From the NCBI GenBank assembly GCA_036821845.1, contig DAISIT010000093.1, forward strand, positions 1 through 10,968: a DNA stretch of 10,968 nt, read 5' to 3'. The notes under the pieces are model-generated. The model searched no databases and had not been told where the DNA came from. It saw nothing but the letters and a program-made list of their open reading frames with translations. Positions 6,985 through 10,968 of this stretch are shown piece by piece (the first letter of the stretch is position 1; the number at the start of each line of letters is the position of its first letter). Source of the stretch: JAEUMD01 sp937950105 (GTDB taxonomy: Bacteria; Pseudomonadota; Alphaproteobacteria; Rhizobiales; Hyphomicrobiaceae). The position numbers and the translations under genes were made by a program.

Positions 6985-8052
6985 ATGCCTCGCGCCGGCC
7001 ACCGCGCATCGATCCTCACTGTCGCGGTGCTGCTGTTGGTGACGCTGCTCGCGCCCGCAGTTCATGCCGACAACCGCGATGTGGTACCATGGCCGGATGC
7101 ATGGGCCTCGGAAGCGGGCCGCGCCCATCCACTCGCGGGCAAGATCTGGTCGCGTGCGGCGCGTGGCATCGTTTCGGCGCAAGACTACGGCACAGCTCTT
7201 GCCCGCTCGCGCTTCATCCTGCTCGGCGAAAACCACGACAACGCCGATCATCACCGCCTGCAGGCTTGGGCGATAGCAACCGTCTCGAAATTGCGCGGCG
7301 CCCGTCTCGTCGAAGGCGCGCCACAGGCGGATTTCGTCGCGCTCGAAATGTTGAGCGAAGACCAGCGCGAGGCGCTCGACCGTTTCTATGGCCGCAACGC
7401 CAGGGTGCCGCGGCCACGCTCCGCACAGGATTTCGGCCGCATGCTCAAGTGGGAGACGCTCGGCTGGCCGGACTACGCCCTCTACGAGCCGATCGTCGAA
7501 GCCGCCATCAATGCGTATCTGCAAGTCGTGCCGGCCAATGCGGCGAAGGAGGAAACGCGGCGCGTGGGACGTGAAGGGATCGCTGCGCTGCCGGCGGACG
7601 AGGCCAGGCGTCTCGCTCTCGATGTCGGTCTGGACGATGCTTCGGCGACGGACCTGGCGCAAGAAATCCGCACCTCGCATTGCGACATGCTGCCTGCACA
7701 GGCGATCCCCAATATGACGATGGTGCAGCGCCTGCGCGACGCGCGCATGGCCGACGCGCTCATGAATGCCGGAGAGTGGAAGGGCGCGTTTCTGATTGCC
7801 GGCAACGGACACGTGCGGAGCGACCGTGGCGTTCCCTGGTATCTGGCGCGGCGCGGCATTGCCGACGCGCAGGTGACGAGCGTGCTGCACGTCGAGGTGA
7901 CGGAGGGCAAGACGCAGGTGGAGGATTACCTCGACGGGAACAGCGGTCAAGTCGCCGACTTCGTGGTGTTCACCCCGCGTCAGCCGCGCCCCGATGCCTG
8001 CGAGGAAATGCGCCGGCAGATGGAAAAGATGCGGGCACAGCGCAAGCCGTGA
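6985..8052 (+). CDS. Exported ChaN/Tiki-superfamily protein (putative heme-binding)
   Basis: 355 aa. A cleavable signal peptide is clear: a basic start (MPRAGHRAS), a hydrophobic core at about 9-24, and an A-x-A-like site after A28 (AVHA/DN). There is no lipobox cysteine, so it should be a soluble periplasmic protein, unlike the lipoprotein ChaN. Family motifs are LLGENHDNADHHRLQ (79-93), FVALEMLSEDQ (117-127), DFGRMLKWETLGWPDYALYEPI (149-170), HCDMLP (232-237) and AGNGHVRSDRGVPWYL (272-287). The superfamily includes heme-binding ChaN, TraB/Tiki and EreA-type proteins that share Gly-Glu-x-His and Gly-His motifs. Heme or metal binding here is inference. The first ATG (6985) follows the Uma2 stop by 7 bp; a TTG at 6970 overlapping that stop would add five residues and would give translational coupling. 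The C-terminus (335-355) is a charged, probably helical tail. The gene converges on the prepilin peptidase gene. Confidence 0.85.
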   Translation: MPRAGHRASILTVAVLLLVTLLAPAVHADNRDVVPWPDAWASEAGRAHPLAGKIWSRAARGIVSAQDYGTALARSRFILLGENHDNADHHRLQAWAIATVSKLRGARLVEGAPQADFVALEMLSEDQREALDRFYGRNARVPRPRSAQDFGRMLKWETLGWPDYALYEPIVEAAINAYLQVVPANAAKEETRRVGREGIAALPADEARRLALDVGLDDASATDLAQEIRTSHCDMLPAQAIPNMTMVQRLRDARMADALMNAGEWKGAFLIAGNGHVRSDRGVPWYLARRGIADAQVTSVLHVEVTEGKTQVEDYLDGNSGQVADFVVFTPRQPRPDACEEMRRQMEKMRAQRKP

Positions 8053-8065
8053 CGCTCGATGGTTT

Positions 8066-8674
8066 TCACCACGACAAGGGACCGTGCAACCAGACGATCC
8101 AGAGCCCGAGGGCGAGAAATGGCCCGAAGGCGATGCGTTCGTCACGAGCCATCGGGCGCCCGGCCAGCGTGAGCAGCAAGGTCCACAGCAAGGCTCCGGC
8201 CGCTGCGATGAGCACCACCGAGGGCAAGCCGGCGAGTCCGACGAGACTGCCAGCGGCTCCGAGCAGTTTGGCATCGCCGAGACCGAGCCCGCTGACGCCC
8301 CGCCAGCGTTGATAGGCCAGCCCGAGGAGATAGAAGGTCGCGAAGCCCGCGAGTGCGGCCAGCGCGCTCCACGCGGCGCTTTCGGCCCCGCCGAGCGTCG
8401 CCATGCCGAGGCCGAGTGCAAGGATGCCGGCGTTGATCGCATCCGGAAGGCGCTGCTGGCGGATGTCGACGAGGCTCGCCGCGATCAGCAGCGTCGCGAG
8501 CGCTACCATCAGGATCAGCAGCGGCGGCGGTGGCCAAGAGCCGACGAAGTGCCAGCCCGACACGATATAGAGCAGGGCGAGCACGATCGTCTGCGCATGA
8601 ACGTGCACTGTCGTCCGGGCCTCCTGGTTCGTCGCGCCTTGACGTTTCGTTTGCTGCCTGCGCGGCGCGCTCAT
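8066..8674 (-). CDS. A24 family prepilin peptidase, peptidase domain only
   Basis: 202 aa, an integral inner-membrane aspartyl protease that removes the leader from type IV pilin-like or pseudopilin precursors. Both catalytic aspartates are seen: D70 in ASLVDIRQQRLPD and D134 in the GLGLGDAK motif (GxGD). The following LLGAAGSLVGLAGLP and the late IAFGPFLALG (181-190) also fit the family. Five to seven hydrophobic segments begin near residue 28. The N-terminal methyltransferase domain and the CPxC cysteines of PilD are missing, as in CpaA-type enzymes of Tad pili. The first 27 residues are basic and polar. The ATG at 8674 has only a weak ribosome site, so a GTG around residue 23 or 25 could be the true start. 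No pilin, Tad or type II secretion gene is in the window, so its substrate is unknown. It lies 43 bp downstream of the CYW-repeat gene. Confidence 0.88.
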   Translation of the reverse strand: MSAPRRQQTKRQGATNQEARTTVHVHAQTIVLALLYIVSGWHFVGSWPPPPLLILMVALATLLIAASLVDIRQQRLPDAINAGILALGLGMATLGGAESAAWSALAALAGFATFYLLGLAYQRWRGVSGLGLGDAKLLGAAGSLVGLAGLPSVVLIAAAGALLWTLLLTLAGRPMARDERIAFGPFLALGLWIVWLHGPLSW

Positions 8675-8717
8675 GGACGCCAGCTCACAGCGGTCGTGGG
8701 CTCATGGCAGCGTCCGC

Positions 8718-9044
8718 TCACAACGGGCGGCGATGATTCGGCCGCAAATAGATCGGCGGTTCGACCCGCCGGGGCAGATAGTTCGGATCGCCCTGCGGCT
8801 CGGCGTGGCGTTCGCGCGGCCCGCAATAGCGCCGGCCATTGACTTCCCAGTAGCAGTAGCTGCCACAGTGGCGACGGCCGCGATGCCAGTAGCAGCCGCG
8901 CTCATCCCCCCAGAACCAGACACCGGCATATTCGCCGCGATGCTGGCGCACCCCGCGTGCCGACGCATCGCCGGGAAAGCTGGCGAGGATCGTGGCGCCG
9001 GCCAGCAGCACGGCCGCACAGCGGCGAAGCAGGTATGCGGGCAT
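8718..9044 (-). CDS. Small exported cysteine/tryptophan-rich protein with a repeated CYW motif
   Basis: 108 aa; I do not recognise the family. A signal peptide is likely: MPAYLLRRC, hydrophobic core about 9-23, cleavage near DASA/RG (residue 29). The mature part has two similar units, C51-Y-W-x4-R-R-H-C60 written CYWHRGRRHC, and CYWEVNGRRYC (C64-C74), separated by GSY. This suggests a duplicated hairpin held by two disulfides in the periplasm or outside the cell. The C-terminal third is Pro/Arg-rich (YLPRRVEPPIYLRP). Start choice: the ATG at 9044 has a GGAG site about 8 nt upstream (9051-9054 on the plus strand as CTCC); an in-frame GTG at 9059 overlaps that ribosome site and is less likely. 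Basic and aromatic composition could point to wall, polysaccharide or lipid contact, but no function is claimed. A small chance remains that it is not expressed. Confidence 0.65.
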   Translation of the reverse strand: MPAYLLRRCAAVLLAGATILASFPGDASARGVRQHRGEYAGVWFWGDERGCYWHRGRRHCGSYCYWEVNGRRYCGPRERHAEPQGDPNYLPRRVEPPIYLRPNHRRPL

Positions 9045-9081
9045 GGCGTCTCCGAGCACAAATCCGACCGGCTCGCGACGT

Positions 9082-9103
9082 CAGGCGGCCGGCGCCGGGC
9101 CTG
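9082..9103 (-). terminator. GC-rich imperfect hairpin downstream of hlyD
   Basis: CAGGC (9082-9086) pairs with GCCTG (9099-9103). After a 2-nt bulge there is a further CCG/CGG stem with a 4-nt loop. It lies 50 bp beyond the hlyD stop and 38 bp before the next ATG on the minus strand. There is no U-tract, so intrinsic termination is uncertain; it may only mark the end of the RTX-hlyD unit. Confidence 0.25.
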
Positions 9104-9152
9104 CATCATAGCGCCTTGCGCGCCCGATTCGCGCGGCCGAACTGCTTGCGGC

Positions 9153-10481
9153 TCACTCCTCCTTGAAGGCGCGCGCGAGCTGGTCGAGGAACGGCTTGGC
9201 AAGGTAGTCGAGTGCAGTCCGTTCGGCGGTCGCGACGAACACCTCGACCGGCATGCCGGGCACGAGCTTCAGGTCGCCGAGTTTGGCGCGGCCGGCTTGA
9301 TCGAGTTCGATGCGCGTCGAGTAGAAGCTCTGCCCGTTCTTGGCGTCGGTGGTGATGTCGGCGGAGACATGCACGATGCGTCCGGGGAGTTCTTCCGACG
9401 TGCGGCTGTTGAACGCCGAGAACCGCAGCCGCGCCGGCTGGCCGATCGACAGTTGATCGATGTCGAGCGGCGACATGCGCGCCTCGATGTTGAGCGCCTC
9501 GTCTTCCGGCACGATCAGCAGCACGGGCTCTGCCGACGTGATCACGCCACCGACGGTATGGGCGGTCAACTCGTGCACGATACCGCTTTGTGGCGCCTTC
9601 AGCTCCATCCGCGTCAACCGGTCCTTTGCCGCGCCTTCGCGCTCGGTGAGTTCGGCGAAGCGCGCCTCGATGCCTCTCAGTTCGCGCTGGGCTTCGCCGC
9701 GCGCCGTCTGGTCGACGCTGAGGATCTGCAGGTTCAGTTCCGCGATCTGCCCGGCGACGCGTGCGATCTGTGACATCAGGGCGCCGTGCTCGCCGTCGAG
9801 CCGCGTCGCCTCGCGCTGCATGGCGAACACGCGCGAGATCGGCGTCAATGCTTTCTTCTGCAACTCGGTGACCTGCTCCAGCTCCTTGCGGATCAGCTTC
9901 AGTTCGTCGGCCTTGGCATCGCGCTGGCGAACGAGACCGGCGGTTTCCTCGCCGAGTTGCTGGATGCGCAGCCCCAGCTGTTCCTTCTGGCTCTTGCGGG
10001 TGGCGAGGTTCTCCTTGAACAGGCGCGTCTCGCCGTTCTGAACGAGAGATGCGTCGCCGCCCTGCGCGGTGAACTCCTCCGGATAGATGATGGAGTCCTG
10101 CCCGTCGCGCTCGGCCGTCAAGCGGACTTTGCGTCCCGACAACTCCACGAGCTGCGAGCGCACGATTGCCAGCTCGGCGCGAGTCTGCGTGTCGTCGAGG
10201 CGGATCAGCGTCTCGCCCGCCGCGACGCGCTGGCCGTTGCGAACGTTGATCGCTGCGACGATGCCGCCGTCGCGATGCTGAACCTTCTTGGCGTGCCGGT
10301 CCACGACCACCGAGCCTTGTGCGATCACGGCTCCGTTGAGCGAGGCTGTGGCCGCCCAGGTGCCGCATCCGACGATGAGCGCGCCGACGAGACAGGTGGC
10401 AGCCATGATGCGCGAGCCGATCGTGAAGCGAGTGTCGGCGGTGGCCGGGCCGACTGGTGCGGAATTCTGGGCTATCGACAT
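9153..10481 (-). CDS. HlyD/PrsE family type I secretion periplasmic adaptor (membrane fusion protein)
   Basis: 442 aa. It links an inner-membrane ABC exporter to a TolC-type outer-membrane channel for one-step secretion of RTX proteins. A short cytosolic N-terminus (1-24) is followed by one membrane segment (about 25-47). The first lipoyl half is VQHRDGGIVAAINVRNGQ onward (67-97). A long coiled-coil hairpin spans about 98-290, rich in Glu, Gln, Lys, Arg and Leu. The second lipoyl half is KAPQSGIVHELTAHTVGG onward (295-328), then a beta-barrel domain (about 329-405), and the HlyD C-terminal signature LVPGMPVEVFV (406-416) followed by the usual LDYLAKPFLDQLARAF tail. The ATG at 10481 has a GAGG site about 11 nt upstream. 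The RTX protein stop is 26 bp upstream, indicating one operon and a probable substrate. The ABC ATPase/permease (PrsD/HlyB) and TolC partner are not in the window. Confidence 0.95.
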   Translation of the reverse strand: MSIAQNSAPVGPATADTRFTIGSRIMAATCLVGALIVGCGTWAATASLNGAVIAQGSVVVDRHAKKVQHRDGGIVAAINVRNGQRVAAGETLIRLDDTQTRAELAIVRSQLVELSGRKVRLTAERDGQDSIIYPEEFTAQGGDASLVQNGETRLFKENLATRKSQKEQLGLRIQQLGEETAGLVRQRDAKADELKLIRKELEQVTELQKKALTPISRVFAMQREATRLDGEHGALMSQIARVAGQIAELNLQILSVDQTARGEAQRELRGIEARFAELTEREGAAKDRLTRMELKAPQSGIVHELTAHTVGGVITSAEPVLLIVPEDEALNIEARMSPLDIDQLSIGQPARLRFSAFNSRTSEELPGRIVHVSADITTDAKNGQSFYSTRIELDQAGRAKLGDLKLVPGMPVEVFVATAERTALDYLAKPFLDQLARAFKEE

Positions 10482-10507
10482 GATGGCTTCGCCTCGTGCT
10501 TGTGTGG

Positions 10508-10968
10508 TCAGTCGCGATGGCAGAACTGGTCGTCGCCGATGTCGTGACGTCCGGTCAACTCGATCTGGAAGTCGGTATCGGCATCGTGATCGATATTGCC
10601 CTCGATGATCGTGGCCGAGGTTCCGTCATCGAATTCCTGGTAGATAATGCGCAGTTGTCCCGGCTCGGAGAAATCGGCGTTGTCGCGCATCAGGACGAAG
10701 CGGCGAATGCCTTCGTCGGAGAGGATATCGCCGAATTCGTCGGCGAACTCGCGGGAGATTTCGTCGATGTCGATACGGTCGCCCACGTCGAAATCGAGAA
10801 TGCGGTCACGCGAGCCGTCACCGTTTCCGGCGGCATAGCTGCTCGTGAAGACGAAGACGTCGTTGCCGGTGCCTCCGGAGAATTCGTTGACGGCGTCGTT
10901 GGCAACGATCGTGTCGTCGCCGCTGCCGGTGACGACGTTCTCGACATTCGTCACGACATCGTTGCCGG
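10508..10968 (-). CDS. RTX calcium-binding repeat protein, C-terminal part (5' end outside the window)
   Basis: The last 152 residues of a secreted protein; the frame is open through the window edge, so the true start lies outside. RTX nonapeptide-like repeats are visible: GND at the edge, GSGDDTIVA, and SGGTGNDVFVF. Each binds calcium in the outside medium and folds into a beta-roll. They are followed by SRDRILDFDVGDRIDIDEIS, the typical ending of serralysin-type beta-rolls, and a C-terminal region with FRIIYQEF-like strands ending in DADTDFQIELTG. This architecture matches the peptidase M10 serralysin C-terminal family, where the last ~60 residues act as type I secretion signal. Unusually, the end reads GRHDIGDDQFCHRD rather than the common acidic-hydrophobic finish (DF plus aliphatic residues), and it has a cysteine. 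The N-terminal effector domain is unknown. The hlyD gene begins 26 bp downstream and probably encodes part of its exporter. Confidence 0.87.
   Translation of the reverse strand, partial: GNDVVTNVENVVTGSGDDTIVANDAVNEFSGGTGNDVFVFTSSYAAGNGDGSRDRILDFDVGDRIDIDEISREFADEFGDILSDEGIRRFVLMRDNADFSEPGQLRIIYQEFDDGTSATIIEGNIDHDADTDFQIELTGRHDIGDDQFCHRD

Noticed and set aside
6943..8442. A 499-codon minus-strand open frame across the ChaN-like and prepilin peptidase genes
   Set aside because: It spans two genes with full sets of family motifs in other frames and has no motif or good start of its own.
8673..9773. A 366-codon plus-strand open frame opposite the CYW and hlyD genes
   Set aside because: It is antisense to a clear HlyD coding region with low-complexity translation; no ribosome site or family match was seen.

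Overview
The window comes from a high-GC alphaproteobacterium, most likely of the Hyphomicrobiales (the Bradyrhizobium/Methylobacterium/Hyphomicrobium side). The evidence is the sigma-70 and CarA sequence style, and a DnaG N-terminus whose zinc-binding site has decayed in the way I remember from that group. The species cannot be named from the sequence alone. No tRNA, rRNA, CRISPR array, insertion sequence or phage gene was seen.

Region 1 (1-4784, minus strand) is an alphaproteobacterial version of the macromolecular synthesis operon. In transcription order it holds yqeY, a cytosolic-looking amidase_2/PGRP-fold protein, dnaG (primase) and rpoD (housekeeping sigma factor, cut off by the window start partway through region 2). 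rpsU, the first gene of the E. coli operon, is absent. The amidase-to-dnaG gap carries two perfect inverted repeats and one DnaA-box-like 9-mer. These are the best candidates here for control of dnaG-rpoD expression.

Region 2 (4785-8052, plus strand) starts at a divergent intergenic region. It holds carA (small subunit of carbamoyl-phosphate synthetase, intact, with no carB beside it), then a Uma2-family PD-(D/E)XK nuclease-like gene, then a tightly linked exported ChaN/Tiki-superfamily protein.

Region 3 (8066-10968, minus strand) looks like a cell-surface and secretion block. In transcription order it holds the C-terminus of a large RTX calcium-binding protein (truncated by the window end), an HlyD/PrsE-type type I secretion adaptor, a small exported protein with two CYW...RR(H/Y)C cysteine motifs, and an A24 prepilin peptidase lacking the methyltransferase domain. 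RTX and hlyD are 26 bp apart and probably co-transcribed. The ABC transporter partner is not in the window. The last two genes may be separate from the secretion operon, since a 108-bp gap with a GC-rich hairpin lies between.

Most of the window is ordinary housekeeping sequence and I see no convincing unknown system. The most useful second looks are the primase zinc-site loss, the amidase placed between yqeY and dnaG, the repeats before dnaG, the CYW-repeat protein, and the non-canonical end of the RTX protein.
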